A stretch of DNA of 64,000 nucleotides, from NCBI RefSeq assembly GCF_034087045.1, contig NZ_CP139247.1, forward strand, positions 3,002,001 to 3,066,000. Direction: 5' to 3'. The translations under genes and the position numbers were made by a program. Below the pieces are notes generated by a model. That model was not told the DNA's origin. It did not search any database and saw only the letters and a list, made by a program, of their open reading frames with translations. The stretch is from Chitinophaga sancti (GTDB lineage Bacteria; Bacteroidota; Bacteroidia; Chitinophagales; Chitinophagaceae). Below, one piece after another: positions 26,941-36,711 of this stretch; position 1 is the first letter of the stretch; each line of letters begins with the position of its first letter.

Positions 26941-29900
26941 ATGCGAAAATTTGCCGGAATGATGATAGTCCTGCTTCTATCCTCATTATTACAGTCATTT
27001 GGTCAGACGGCGCCGGTAACAGGTACCGTATTGGCAGAAGACGGGAAAACCCCTTTGATTGGTGTAACTGTAGTCAACACTACCACCAAAAAAGGGACCC
27101 AAACCGATGCCAGCGGCCACTATACCATTCCCGCTGAAAAAGATCAACAACTCCTCTTTTCGTACATCGGCTATGGCATAGTAAGAATCAATGCCAGCGA
27201 TGCCTCCAAAGTCGTGATGAAACCCAGCAATGGTGAACTCGGCGAAGTGGTAGTCACTGCCATGGACATCAAGCGTAATGCCCGTGAACTCGGTTACTCC
27301 GTACAGCGTGTAAGTGGTGATGAAATCGCCGCCACCCAACGTGAAAACTTTGTCAATGCTTTACAAGGCAGGGTAGCCGGTGTGACCATCACACCTACCA
27401 CAGGACAGGCAGGCTCCGGTTCCTCTATCGTACTCAGAGGTTTCAACTCTCTCTCCCTGAGCAACCAACCACTGTTCGTCGTAGATGGTATCATCGTTGA
27501 CAACCAGACCCTGAACCAAAGCTCCAATGGCGGTGCAGGTATCGGCCTCGTATCCGACATGGCAAACAAAAACAGTGATTACACCAACCGCGCTGCCGAC
27601 ATCAACCCTGCTGATATCGCCAGCATCACCGTACTGAAAGGCCCTGAAGCCACTGCATTGTATGGTAGCCAGGCCAGCTCCGGCGCCATCGTGATCACTA
27701 CCAAAAGAAGCAAAGGAAAAGGCATTCACGTGAGCTATGACAATAGCTTCCGTACACAAAAGATCACCCGCTTCAATAAAGTGACCAATGCCTACAACAC
27801 TGGTAATGACGGCGTGTATAGCTCCATCTTCCAGTCTGGTAGTGGCACCTTCTTTGGTCCTAAATACAGCGATACCACAAAACTGTATGATAACGTGCAC
27901 AACTTTTTCAGAACCGGTTTTACCCAAAGCCATAACCTCGGTGTTGACTTTGGTGTGAAGAATTCCGGTTTTCGTTTCTCTGCATCTTACATCAACCAGG
28001 ATGGTGTGATCCCTAACAATAATTACAAGAAACTCAACCTGCGCTTAAGCAATACTACCAAAATCGGTAAGTATGTAGAAATCACACCGAGCTTCTCTGT
28101 AATCAACAGTGTGAACAACAAACCCCTGAGAGGTGCCGGCGGTTACCTGCTGGATTTATACCTCTGGCCTACCGATCATGATATCCATGACTGGCAGGAT
28201 TCTACAGGTGGCAAAGCTACTCTCGTAGCGGGCAACTCTCCGAATTCAGAAGTAGATAACCCCGTATTCAGTGTGGAACGTAACCTGAGCCAGGATAAAA
28301 ATAACCGTTACATCGCGACCCTGGGTATCAACATCAATCCATTCCCATGGCTGGTAGTAGCAGGTCGCTTCGGTTACGATGCCTATCACACCGACGGTTA
28401 TATGTTATACAACCCTGATTCCTACAATGTTACTGCCGCACAAAATGGTGCACTGGAAAATTACTACCTGAAATATTGGAGTTATAACCACACCATCACT
28501 GCAACCGCTACCAAGAGTTACAAGAAGTTCAACGGTCGCTTAATGATCGGTACCATGTGGCAGGATAATGAAACAGGTATGTATGCCGTAAGAGGTACCA
28601 ACCTCACTGACCCTATGGGTACAGACAGCAGCAATACAGATCCCACCACCCGTACCCGCCTGCTCAGAAATGCAAAAGGCCTGTACAACATGAGCATCAA
28701 CAGGAATATCGCTTACTTCGGCGAAGCAGCCATCGGCTACAGCGATCTCGCATTCGTGAGCTTCACACAGCGTTTCGAAACAACGAGCATCATGCCAGCC
28801 GCCTCCCGCAATTATAACTACCCAGGCATCAGCGCCAGCTTCATTCCAAGTGAAGTGATTCCAGGTATGAAAACCAGCAAGGTGCTGAGCTACTGGAAAG
28901 TACGCGCTTCCATGGCGAGTACCGCACGACTCTCTTCACCCTATGCCAACCAGTCTGTATTTGTGAATAACCTGGCTAGTGGTGGTGGATATTCATATGG
29001 GTATACCAATGCGAATCCTAACCTGAAACCGGAAAGACAAAAGACCTTTGAAATAGGTACAGAGTTCAGGATGTTCGATGGTAAAATCAATGCAGAAGTT
29101 TCTTACTACAATACACTGGTGAAAGACCAGATCGCTGAAAACTTCCGCGCCAGCTATGCTACCGGTTTTATCCTGAATACCATGAACGCGGCCTCTACCC
29201 GCAATAAAGGTATCGAAGCCATGATCTCTGCGACACCCGTGCGAAAAAAAGATTTTGGATGGGACCTGACACTGAACTTTAACAAGATGTACAACAAGGT
29301 GCTTGCCATCCCAAGCACCCTCACTGAATATTACATCGCTGATACCTGGGTGTACGGCAATGCCAGAGGGGGGCTCAAGAAAGGCGGTGCAACGACTACT
29401 ATCACAGGTTATCACTATTCCCGCAGCAACAAAGGTGATATCCTCATCAATCCTTTAACAGGCCTCCCTGTTGTCGATGCTACCTTCGGCGTGATCGGTG
29501 ATCGTAATCCAGACTTCACCCTGGGTATCAACAATACCCTCCGTTATAAAAAATGGACATTGAGTTTCCTCTGGGACCTGAAAGTTGGCGGTGATGTATT
29601 TGACGCTACCGACATGTACCTGACCGTTCAAGGTAAAGGCATCAAGACTGCCGACAGAGAAACTGCCCGTATCATCAAAGGTGTGCTGAACGATGGATTG
29701 CAGAACACAGACAAGCCTACAGAAAACAATATCGTAGTACTCCCTTATCGCCAGCAGGCTTACTATACAAATATGCCTGAAGAAGAATTCATACAGAAAG
29801 ATGTGAACTGGTTCCGCCTTCGCGATCTGACCATCAGCTACAACTTTGGCAAGTGGAAAGGTATCAGCAACATAGGTGCATTCGCCACCTTCAATGACCT

Positions 29901-30045
29901 GGTACTGATCACCAACTACAGAGGCGCAGACCCTGTAAGCAATGGTAATACATCTGCCAACAGAGGCGTGGGTGGTTTTGGATTTGACTATGGCAACCTG
30001 CCTGCTCCGGTGAGTGCCAACTTTGGTTTAAGGGTTTCATTTTAA
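26941..30045 (+). CDS. SusC/RagA-family TonB-linked outer-membrane transporter
   Basis: The 1034-residue protein has a signal peptide ending near LLQSFGQ, a carboxypeptidase-like domain (about residues 24-95, VTGTVLAEDGKTPLIGVTVV), a plug domain (about 105-250, with LQGRVAGVTITPTTGQAGSGS and LKGPEATALYGSQASSGAIVI, a SusC hallmark), and a beta-barrel ending in FGLRVSF. It transports its substrate across the outer membrane with the SusD-like lipoprotein encoded 16 bp downstream as the lid. The divergent S9 peptidase and absence of glycoside hydrolases nearby argue against a dedicated polysaccharide locus. The substrate is unknown. Confidence 0.97.
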   Translation: MRKFAGMMIVLLLSSLLQSFGQTAPVTGTVLAEDGKTPLIGVTVVNTTTKKGTQTDASGHYTIPAEKDQQLLFSYIGYGIVRINASDASKVVMKPSNGELGEVVVTAMDIKRNARELGYSVQRVSGDEIAATQRENFVNALQGRVAGVTITPTTGQAGSGSSIVLRGFNSLSLSNQPLFVVDGIIVDNQTLNQSSNGGAGIGLVSDMANKNSDYTNRAADINPADIASITVLKGPEATALYGSQASSGAIVITTKRSKGKGIHVSYDNSFRTQKITRFNKVTNAYNTGNDGVYSSIFQSGSGTFFGPKYSDTTKLYDNVHNFFRTGFTQSHNLGVDFGVKNSGFRFSASYINQDGVIPNNNYKKLNLRLSNTTKIGKYVEITPSFSVINSVNNKPLRGAGGYLLDLYLWPTDHDIHDWQDSTGGKATLVAGNSPNSEVDNPVFSVERNLSQDKNNRYIATLGININPFPWLVVAGRFGYDAYHTDGYMLYNPDSYNVTAAQNGALENYYLKYWSYNHTITATATKSYKKFNGRLMIGTMWQDNETGMYAVRGTNLTDPMGTDSSNTDPTTRTRLLRNAKGLYNMSINRNIAYFGEAAIGYSDLAFVSFTQRFETTSIMPAASRNYNYPGISASFIPSEVIPGMKTSKVLSYWKVRASMASTARLSSPYANQSVFVNNLASGGGYSYGYTNANPNLKPERQKTFEIGTEFRMFDGKINAEVSYYNTLVKDQIAENFRASYATGFILNTMNAASTRNKGIEAMISATPVRKKDFGWDLTLNFNKMYNKVLAIPSTLTEYYIADTWVYGNARGGLKKGGATTTITGYHYSRSNKGDILINPLTGLPVVDATFGVIGDRNPDFTLGINNTLRYKKWTLSFLWDLKVGGDVFDATDMYLTVQGKGIKTADRETARIIKGVLNDGLQNTDKPTENNIVVLPYRQQAYYTNMPEEEFIQKDVNWFRLRDLTISYNFGKWKGISNIGAFATFNDLVLITNYRGADPVSNGNTSANRGVGGFGFDYGNLPAPVSANFGLRVSF

Positions 30046-30061
30046 TTAAAAAACTACAGGT

Positions 30062-31690
30062 ATGACTAAGAATAAATTGTTGAAATATGCCTGCTTCGGC
30101 GCTATCATAGGTATGCTGGGTACGGGGTGTAAGAAGCTGATTGATGATGCCTACACCAATCCCAATGCGGATGTGGAACAACCGATCGAAACATTATTGC
30201 CCAACCTGATCTCTAACCTGGTCAACAGTTATACGGCCAATGGTACGAACTATGGAACCGTAGTAGATAACTATTACATCGGGCGTTATATACAATTTTG
30301 GTGTGCAAATGCTAATGGCAACCAATACGACAAAATGGGAGGCGCTACGGGTTCCAGCGACATCATGGGGAACCTGTGGGCTGCCCACTATTATGGCATG
30401 GGACAAAACCTGAACAAGGTAGTAGAGTGGGGGATTGAACAAAAGAAATGGGATTACGTAGGTGTCGCCTATGCACTGCGTGCCTGGGGATGGCTCAGTC
30501 TCACGGATCAATATGGTGAAGTAGTGTTGAAAGAAGCCTTCAACACCAGCCAGGATCAGTTTGACTACGACTCACAGGCCGAAGTATACGATACTGCCAG
30601 GGCTGTTGCTTTTCGTGCACTCACTTACCTGAACATGACTGGTGATAATGTAAGCGCTACCAACCTTGCCAAAGGCGATGCTTACCTCTACAATGGTGAT
30701 GTGAATAAGTGGAAGAAGTTTGTATATGGTGTTCTTGCCCGTTCTTACAATCATCTCTCCAATAAATCTACTTACCAGCCGGATTCTGTAATCAAGTATG
30801 CAGATCTGGCCATGAGCAGCAATGAAGATAATGCCATTTACAGAGTAGCGAATGCATCAACCAGCGCGACTAAAAACTACTTTGGTCCTTTCCGTGCAAA
30901 CATCGGTTCTCTTGTACAGGGCGAGTATATCGCCAACCTTGAAAGTGGCAACAACACCGTCTTCCCAGTGGCTGATCCCCGTGCTTACTACCTGATTCGT
31001 GAAAATTTCAATGGTACCTTCAAAGGTATCCGTCCTAACTATGGCGCTACCGGTAGCACTGGTTTAGATACTGCCGATCTGCCACGCAACTATTGGGGTG
31101 GTCAGTATAGTTCTTCCAAATCACTGAATCCACGTTACCTCTATGCAGATGATTCTCCATGGCCGGTAATGACAGCTACAGAAATGCAATTCATGAAAGC
31201 AGAAGCGGCTTATCGCAAAGGTGATAAGGCTACTGCCTTGACTGCCTATACAAACGCGATCTCTCTCAGCATGGATATGATGTTGGATTATCCTACAAAC
31301 ATTCCTACAGGCAAGGAAATGACGGCTACTGCAAAAGCCACTTACATGGCCAATGCCAGTGTGGTACCTACAAGTGCGGCAAACCTGACCCTCACACATA
31401 TCATGCTGCAAAAGTACATTGCTATGTATTGCTTTGGTGTAAATGAAGTATGGGTAGATATGCGTCGATTCCACTACACAGACCTCGACCCTGTTACAGG
31501 GGCGCAGGTATATGCAGGATGGACGCCGCTCAGCGCTGCTGATCTGTATATCAATAACAACCAGAAACTGACTTACCGTTGTCGTCCAAGGTACAACTCA
31601 GAGTACCTGTACAACATTCCTGCACTGACAGCATTGGGTGCTTTGGAACTGGATTATCACACGAAGGAATGCTGGTTTTCACAACAATAA
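30062..31690 (+). CDS. SusD/RagB-like nutrient-binding outer-membrane lipoprotein
   Basis: The 542-residue lipoprotein has the lipobox LGTGC, with the lipidated cysteine at about residue 23. The fold is of the SusD-like type with many TPR-like helices: EQPIETLLPNLISNL, YALRAWGWLSLTDQYGEV, NKWKKFVYGVLARSYNHLS and MTATEMQFMKAEAAYRKGDKA are typical of the group. It should sit on the outer membrane and bind the substrate for the SusC partner. It starts 16 bp after susC and is followed by the DUF4397 lipoprotein 11 bp later, so all three form one operon. Confidence 0.95.
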   Translation: MTKNKLLKYACFGAIIGMLGTGCKKLIDDAYTNPNADVEQPIETLLPNLISNLVNSYTANGTNYGTVVDNYYIGRYIQFWCANANGNQYDKMGGATGSSDIMGNLWAAHYYGMGQNLNKVVEWGIEQKKWDYVGVAYALRAWGWLSLTDQYGEVVLKEAFNTSQDQFDYDSQAEVYDTARAVAFRALTYLNMTGDNVSATNLAKGDAYLYNGDVNKWKKFVYGVLARSYNHLSNKSTYQPDSVIKYADLAMSSNEDNAIYRVANASTSATKNYFGPFRANIGSLVQGEYIANLESGNNTVFPVADPRAYYLIRENFNGTFKGIRPNYGATGSTGLDTADLPRNYWGGQYSSSKSLNPRYLYADDSPWPVMTATEMQFMKAEAAYRKGDKATALTAYTNAISLSMDMMLDYPTNIPTGKEMTATAKATYMANASVVPTSAANLTLTHIMLQKYIAMYCFGVNEVWVDMRRFHYTDLDPVTGAQVYAGWTPLSAADLYINNNQKLTYRCRPRYNSEYLYNIPALTALGALELDYHTKECWFSQQ

Positions 31691-31701
31691 AAATATTTGA
31701 T

Positions 31702-32463
31702 ATGCGGAGATTCATATTAGCAGGTATGGCCTTATTGATGGGGATCACAGCCTGTAAAAAGGAATTCACGATTCATGCTACGCAAGAAGGAACAAGTGGA
31801 AAAGCGTATTTAAAAGTAGTACATGTATCAACAAACCTGGATACATTCAATATCTATGTGGGAGGTACTAAAGTGAATGGTGCTGCCATCACTTACAATG
31901 GTATCTACCCTGTATCAGGTGTCAATTCTTATCTCACTATTGACCCTGGTACACAAACAGTAGAGCTGTTTAAACCCGGTACTTTAGTCGGTGACAGCAT
32001 CAGTTTACAAAGCTTCAGTGACACTTTCGAAGCTGGTAAATACTATACTTTTATTCTCACCAGTGCAGGGCAGATCTTTACACAGGATGCATTCCCTACA
32101 CCTGATACCGGCAAGATCGATATCCGTTTTATTCACACGGTCTTAAACGATACCACCGGTCAAACCGTTGATCTCTACTCCGCCAAACATGGTGTGGTAG
32201 TGGCAGGACTTAGTCCCGGTGAACTGAGTGATTACATCCCGGTCGCTTACAATGTAAACGTAAAGGATACGCTCTATGTAACCCGTTCTGCTTCGTCAGA
32301 TACACCGTTGTCAGGTAGGTCTGTATTTGCTACCATGGCATTAACTACCGGGAATATCGCGAACCTTACTGTACAACGCAGTTACACCGTTATTTTCAAA
32401 GGAAGTATATCAGTGACATCTGGTACTAAGGCTCGGGGTTTGATCGGGTATGTACATTATTAA
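31702..32463 (+). CDS. DUF4397 lipoprotein
   Basis: The 253-residue protein starts with MRRFILAGMALLMGITACKK, a signal peptide and lipobox with cysteine at about residue 18. The body has two DUF4397-like repeats (AYLKVVHVSTNLDTFNIYV and IDIRFIHTVLNDTTGQTVDL). I chose the ATG at 31702; the longer in-frame start lies inside susD. It is the third gene of the susC-susD operon and probably an outer-membrane surface accessory lipoprotein. The exact function is unknown. Confidence 0.85.
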   Translation: MRRFILAGMALLMGITACKKEFTIHATQEGTSGKAYLKVVHVSTNLDTFNIYVGGTKVNGAAITYNGIYPVSGVNSYLTIDPGTQTVELFKPGTLVGDSISLQSFSDTFEAGKYYTFILTSAGQIFTQDAFPTPDTGKIDIRFIHTVLNDTTGQTVDLYSAKHGVVVAGLSPGELSDYIPVAYNVNVKDTLYVTRSASSDTPLSGRSVFATMALTTGNIANLTVQRSYTVIFKGSISVTSGTKARGLIGYVHY

Positions 32464-32502
32464 AATAAAAGAAGCCGCCTCATAAAGGCGGCTTCTTTTA
32501 TT
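32464..32502. terminator. Bidirectional intrinsic terminator
   Basis: A 17-bp perfect stem (32464-32480 with 32486-32502), with A/T-rich ends, lies between the convergent DUF4397 and EamA genes and overlaps the EamA stop codon. Confidence 0.88.
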
Positions 32503-33361
32503 TTGCTATCACTCTTCGCATCTGCAAAAACACCGAAAGAATAATACACCCCAACCCCGCATAAAAAGCCCAGCTCAACTGCTTATTCTCCTGAAATAAC
32601 GCAAACGCTATAATAATACTATAAACCGGTTCTAAATTAAAAGTCAGATTAGTCGTAAACGAACTCACCTTCTTCAACGCCGCCATCAGTAACATATACA
32701 TACACACCGTACACGCCCAGCTCAATATCAGCAAATAAATCAGATCCGTCGTAGACGGCAGTAAGAAATGTTGATTCACCACTCCCAAATACATCGGCAT
32801 AAACATCGACAGCACCACAAATCCTACCAACAACTCATAAAACGTAATGGAAGGTGAATCATAATGCATGAGCAACTGCTTATTCACAATGGTAAACAAC
32901 GCCGCAAAAACTGATGACACGATCCCCATTATAATTCCTGTATGATACTGCGAATCAAAATGGAAAATCATCACAATCCCTGCCAGGGTAATCCCACTCA
33001 ATAGCAACTCTCTCACATCAAATTTTCGCCGGCTGATAATCGGATCCAGCACCGCTGTAAACAAACTTGTCAATGAAAAACAAACCACACCTATACTTAC
33101 ATTCGAGTACTTAATACTCCCATAAAAGAACAGCCAGTGCATAGCAATCACCACACCATTCAATCCAATAGGCACCAATTGTCTCCACGACAGTCGCGAC
33201 AACATTCCCTTCCAGCGAAATATAATAAACAGAGAAATGACAGTGAATAATAGTCGGTACCAAACGAGCAATCCTTCATTCAGGGAAATCAACTTCCCCA
33301 GGATGCCTGTAAAACCTGCCAGGAAGACTGACAGGTGTAATTGCAGCAAAGGTTTTTTCAT
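32498..33361 (-). CDS. EamA/DMT superfamily transporter
   Basis: The 287-residue protein has about ten membrane helices in two homologous halves, typical of EamA drug/metabolite transporters. The second half starts near GIIMGIVSSVFAALFTIVNKQ and contains LEPVYSIIIAFALFQENKQLSW, a family hallmark. It sits in the inner membrane. The substrate is unknown. It is the last gene of a minus-strand run (Mpl, exonuclease, glycosyltransferase, EamA), 50 bp after the glycosyltransferase stop. Confidence 0.9.
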   Translation of the reverse strand: MKKPLLQLHLSVFLAGFTGILGKLISLNEGLLVWYRLLFTVISLFIIFRWKGMLSRLSWRQLVPIGLNGVVIAMHWLFFYGSIKYSNVSIGVVCFSLTSLFTAVLDPIISRRKFDVRELLLSGITLAGIVMIFHFDSQYHTGIIMGIVSSVFAALFTIVNKQLLMHYDSPSITFYELLVGFVVLSMFMPMYLGVVNQHFLLPSTTDLIYLLILSWACTVCMYMLLMAALKKVSSFTTNLTFNLEPVYSIIIAFALFQENKQLSWAFYAGLGCIILSVFLQMRRVIAK

Positions 33362-33411
33362 TTTTGTATCAGTTCGCTGCCAATAGGCTGAGGCAGCGAT
33401 ATCAGCATTCT

Positions 33412-34176
33412 CTATTGTTCCTGCTCCTGTAACTGTTCGTTCCGCACTCTTCTCTCATACTTCCTAAACAGGCTCTCCCATTGAATCTTTAGCACGCCCA
33501 ATATCCCTTCTTTTACAATCCCCTTGCTCATCTTGGAATATCCTTCCTTACGATCTATAAAGGTGATAGGCACTTCCTTCACCTTAAAGCCCAGTTTCCA
33601 GGCAGTAAACTTCATTTCGATCTGGAATGCATATCCAACGAACCGGATCGCATCCAGGTTAATAGATTCCAGTACCTGTCTCTTGTAACATACGAATCCG
33701 GCGGTCGCATCTTTTACACGCATCCAGGTCACGAACCGTACATATACAGAAGCGCCGTAGGAGAGCACAGCCCTGTCCCATGGCCAGTTTTCGGTTCTGC
33801 CACCTTTTACATAGCGGGAGCCAACGGCTACATCCCCACCTTCTCTTGCACAGGCATTATAAAGCCTTGGCAGATCTTTCGGGTTATGGGAGAAGTCCGC
33901 GTCCATCTCGAAGATATACTGGTATCCCTTGGCCAACGCCCACTTGAACCCATGAATATAGGCAGTACCCAACCCTTGTTTGCCGCTTCTTTCCGAAAGG
34001 AAGAGCTCCCCCGGATGTTGCTGCTGTAAGGACTTTACTATATTCCCGGTTCCATCCGGCGACCCATCGTCAACGATCAGAATGTGAAAGTCCTCCTGCA
34101 GTGAGAATACTGCATCAATGATCTTCCTGATATTATCCTTCTCGTTGTAGGTCGGAATGATGACAAGCTTTTCCAA
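33412..34176 (-). CDS. Polyprenol monophosphomannose synthase-like glycosyltransferase (GT2)
   Basis: The 254-residue protein is a GT2 glycosyltransferase of the dolichol-phosphate-mannose-synthase type. Motifs are VIIPTYNEKDNIRKII, LIVDDGSPDGTG, GLGTAYIHGFKWAL and the metal-binding FEMDADFSHNPKDLPRL. It lacks the C-terminal membrane helices of other members. It probably moves a sugar from a nucleotide donor to a polyprenyl phosphate at the inner face of the membrane. A C-terminal basic and glutamine-rich tail is present. The sugar is not determinable. It lies between the exonuclease and EamA genes. Confidence 0.92.
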   Translation of the reverse strand: MEKLVIIPTYNEKDNIRKIIDAVFSLQEDFHILIVDDGSPDGTGNIVKSLQQQHPGELFLSERSGKQGLGTAYIHGFKWALAKGYQYIFEMDADFSHNPKDLPRLYNACAREGGDVAVGSRYVKGGRTENWPWDRAVLSYGASVYVRFVTWMRVKDATAGFVCYKRQVLESINLDAIRFVGYAFQIEMKFTAWKLGFKVKEVPITFIDRKEGYSKMSKGIVKEGILGVLKIQWESLFRKYERRVRNEQLQEQEQ

Positions 34177-34245
34177 TCAGCTAAGTGTTGTTTTAGGACT
34201 GCGAAATTATAATAATCGGGAAATATGTTCCCTATTTTATAAACA

Positions 34246-35019
34246 TTAAATCTTTTTTAACATCATACTATGGTAGATGTCTGTGAGTTTTTGCTTGGTA
34301 TTCAAAGGGAAATCGGCCTTCATCATCCAGTCATAATATTGAGGCTCAATCTTCAACACATCTCTTACCGCCCTGCCTTTGTACTTTCCGAAGTTGAAAA
34401 CTTCTGTGCCGTTCTGCATGATCATGCGGCGGGCAAAGTCAACATATTCTTCTTCTTTGGTAAATTCAGCCAGGGGTTCCACCTCTGATTGTAACTGTTC
34501 GTAACGGTCGAGCTGGGCTTCCAGGATTTCGTAAGTAGCGAGTGCATCGGCTTCCGCGCTATGTGCATTCTCAAGATTCTTATCGCAGTAGAATTTGTAG
34601 GCCGCGCTGAGGGTACGCTTCTCCATCAGATGGAAGATCTTCTGTACATCGATGAATTTACGTCCTTTTACATCGAATTCCAGTCCGGTACGGAGGAATT
34701 CTTCTACCAGCAGCGGTATGTCAAAACGGTTTGAGTTATATCCGGCTATATCGCAATTGTCCATGAACTGTCTCAGTTCATTCGCAGCCTGTTTAAATGT
34801 AGGACAATCCTTCACATCTTCATCACTGATTCCATGAATGGCAGTAGTAGCTGGAGGGATCGGCATGCCTGGGTTGATGCGTCTTGTTTTTTTCTGAATG
34901 CTCTTGTCGGGCATTACTTTAACGATCGCAATCTCGATGATACGGTCTGTGGCCACATTGGTACCGGTTGTCTCAAGGTCAATAACGGCCAGGGGCCTTG
35001 TAAGTTGCAGTGATGGCAT
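34246..35019 (-). CDS. 3'-5' exonuclease, DEDDh type with a C-terminal extra domain
   Basis: The 257-residue protein has the exonuclease motifs AVIDLETTGTNVATDRIIEIA (Exo I), GYNSNRFDIPLL (Exo II) and AHSAEADALATY (Exo III, with His and Asp), so it is a DEDDh nuclease of the DnaQ epsilon type. The C-terminal 70 residues (VFNFGKYKGRAVRDVLKIEP) match a small domain often fused to this exonuclease in Bacteroidota. It could act in DNA repair or nucleic-acid turnover rather than as polymerase proofreading, as no polymerase is beside it. It starts 9 bp after the mpl stop, so the two are co-transcribed. Confidence 0.9.
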   Translation of the reverse strand: MPSLQLTRPLAVIDLETTGTNVATDRIIEIAIVKVMPDKSIQKKTRRINPGMPIPPATTAIHGISDEDVKDCPTFKQAANELRQFMDNCDIAGYNSNRFDIPLLVEEFLRTGLEFDVKGRKFIDVQKIFHLMEKRTLSAAYKFYCDKNLENAHSAEADALATYEILEAQLDRYEQLQSEVEPLAEFTKEEEYVDFARRMIMQNGTEVFNFGKYKGRAVRDVLKIEPQYYDWMMKADFPLNTKQKLTDIYHSMMLKKI

Positions 35020-35028
35020 GACTGATTT

Positions 35029-36381
35029 TTATAAATACTTTGTGAGCGAAGGTACGTTCATTCCTTCATAATCTCCTGAACTCATCAGCAGGAGGTTTGC
35101 ATTCTGATAATTTTGTGCGTCCAGAAACGCCTGCAGATGCTCTCTGTTATTGAATACCTGGAGGTCGTTTCTGCCAAATCCCTGTGCAATGCCTTCCGGC
35201 TGCAGATCTGGCATACGCTTGATTTCCAGGGCATGACGACTATAAAATACGGCAGGCACATCTGCCTTGTCCATAGCACCCTGGTACTGCACCATAAAGG
35301 CGGCATTCAGGCTGCTATAAGTATGTAATTCCAGTACAGCGATCAGCTGACGGGATGGGTATTGTTCTTTTAGGGCTTCGATCGTGGCCTTCACTTTGGA
35401 TGGTGCATGGGCAAAGTCGCGGTAAATAGCGCAATGATCATTTTTGCCTACCAGTTCCAGTCGCTTCGCTGCCCCTTTGAAGGTAGCAATGGCGGATAGA
35501 AACGTAGTATCATCTACGCCCAGTTCGTTGCAAACCAGTCTGGCAGCGTGCATATTCAGCAGGTTGTGGTCGCCGAATACTTCCAATTCTTTGGTTTGAC
35601 CACCAAAGGTAACGCTGGTCACACCATTGTTGATCTGGTGCGGAGGTACGCCATAAGGGACCAGTTTCAGGTGACCGCCTTCGGCATTTACCAGCTTCAC
35701 CAGCTCAGGATCGGTATCGTTATAGATCAGGGTCGCGCCCTTTTCCATGGTTTTGATAAAGATAGAGAACTGTTCCAGGTAGATCTCATAAGTAGGGAAC
35801 ACATTAATGTGGTCCCAGGCAATACCGGTTAAAACAGCGATATGTGGGTGGAGAAAATGGAACTTCGGGCGCTTTTCGATCACAGAGGCAGGGTATTCGT
35901 CTGCTTCCATCACGATGGTGGGTGCACTGGTGATGTTCACGGATTGTGCAAAACCAGCCAGACGTGCGCCTACAAGGTAATCGAAGTCCTGGCCTGCCTG
36001 TTGTAACACATGCATAATCATAGCAGTAGTGGTGGTTTTACCATGACTGCCACCGACTGCCACACGTTTCTTTTGCAAACTTTCCTGGTAGATATATTCG
36101 GGGAATGAGTAGATCCTGAGGTTCAGTTCTTTGGCTTTCAGTAGTTCAGGGTTGTCGCCACGGGCGTGCATACCAAGAATGACAGCGTCCAGGTCTGGGG
36201 TAATGCGGGAATCATCCCACCCCATGGTAGCAGGCAGAATACCTGCCTGGCGCAGGTTGCTGAGAGCAGGCTCGAATATTTCGTCGTCACTCCCTGTCAC
36301 CTGGTAACCTTTTATCTTCAGTGCTATTGCCAGCTGGTGCATCACGCTACCACCTATAGCAATAAAATGTACTTTTGTCAT
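35029..36381 (-). CDS. mpl: Mur ligase family protein, Mpl-like (UDP-MurNAc:tripeptide ligase)
   Basis: The 450-residue product has the Mur ligase order: an N-terminal Rossmann domain (VHFIAIGGSVMHQLAIALK), the ATP-binding loop VGGSHGKTTTTAMI, and the central and C-terminal domains (MEADEY, then YRDFAHAPSKVKATI). It most resembles Mpl, which recycles murein by joining UDP-N-acetylmuramate to L-Ala-gamma-D-Glu-meso-DAP. MurC is a less likely reading. The start is the ATG at 36381; an in-frame TTG two codons upstream is unlikely. Confidence 0.88.
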   Translation of the reverse strand: MTKVHFIAIGGSVMHQLAIALKIKGYQVTGSDDEIFEPALSNLRQAGILPATMGWDDSRITPDLDAVILGMHARGDNPELLKAKELNLRIYSFPEYIYQESLQKKRVAVGGSHGKTTTTAMIMHVLQQAGQDFDYLVGARLAGFAQSVNITSAPTIVMEADEYPASVIEKRPKFHFLHPHIAVLTGIAWDHINVFPTYEIYLEQFSIFIKTMEKGATLIYNDTDPELVKLVNAEGGHLKLVPYGVPPHQINNGVTSVTFGGQTKELEVFGDHNLLNMHAARLVCNELGVDDTTFLSAIATFKGAAKRLELVGKNDHCAIYRDFAHAPSKVKATIEALKEQYPSRQLIAVLELHTYSSLNAAFMVQYQGAMDKADVPAVFYSRHALEIKRMPDLQPEGIAQGFGRNDLQVFNNREHLQAFLDAQNYQNANLLLMSSGDYEGMNVPSLTKYL

Positions 36382-36473
36382 ATGCAATAAAACAGTTGCC
36401 GGTATTTTGCGTTATATTTATGTAAAACGGGAAAAAGGGCTGATATTATCAATAAAATTTTTAATATAAATTT

Positions 36474-36481
36474 TATATTTG
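36474..36481 (+). promoter_or_regulatory. Putative -7 promoter element
   Basis: TATATTTG fits TAnnTTTG and lies 17 bp before the ATG at 36499. This supports the earlier start of the small lipoprotein gene. Confidence 0.5.
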
Positions 36482-36498
36482 CAAAGTAACGTCAAAAA

Positions 36499-36711
36499 AT
36501 GGCGATTAAAAAAGTGATATCACCTTTCCCTATGAAATTTCATTTACCACTTAAACATCCCTTTATGCAAGTATCATTCAAAGTTTTGGGCGGCGCTGCG
36601 CTTATTTGTATCTTTGCTACTTTATTCACTTCGTGTGCGTCTCAAAACAAATTGGGCTGTCCGATGAAGATAGGCAAGGTGGGCCATGCGACAAACAGCA
36701 AAGATTGTTAA
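36499..36711 (+). CDS. Small lipoprotein-like protein
   Basis: The 70-residue protein has a long N-terminus followed by a hydrophobic helix and lipobox (ICIFATLFTSC), with cysteine at about residue 46, and then a short tail CPMKIGKVGHATNSKDC. If translation started at the in-frame ATG at 36565, the signal peptide would be of normal length. The promoter element at 36474 allows either. The stop codon TAA overlaps the ATG of the bacilliredoxin gene (TAATG), which indicates translational coupling. The remaining cysteines near the end suggest a thiol or metal role, but no family is recognised. Confidence 0.65.
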   Translation: MAIKKVISPFPMKFHLPLKHPFMQVSFKVLGGAALICIFATLFTSCASQNKLGCPMKIGKVGHATNSKDC

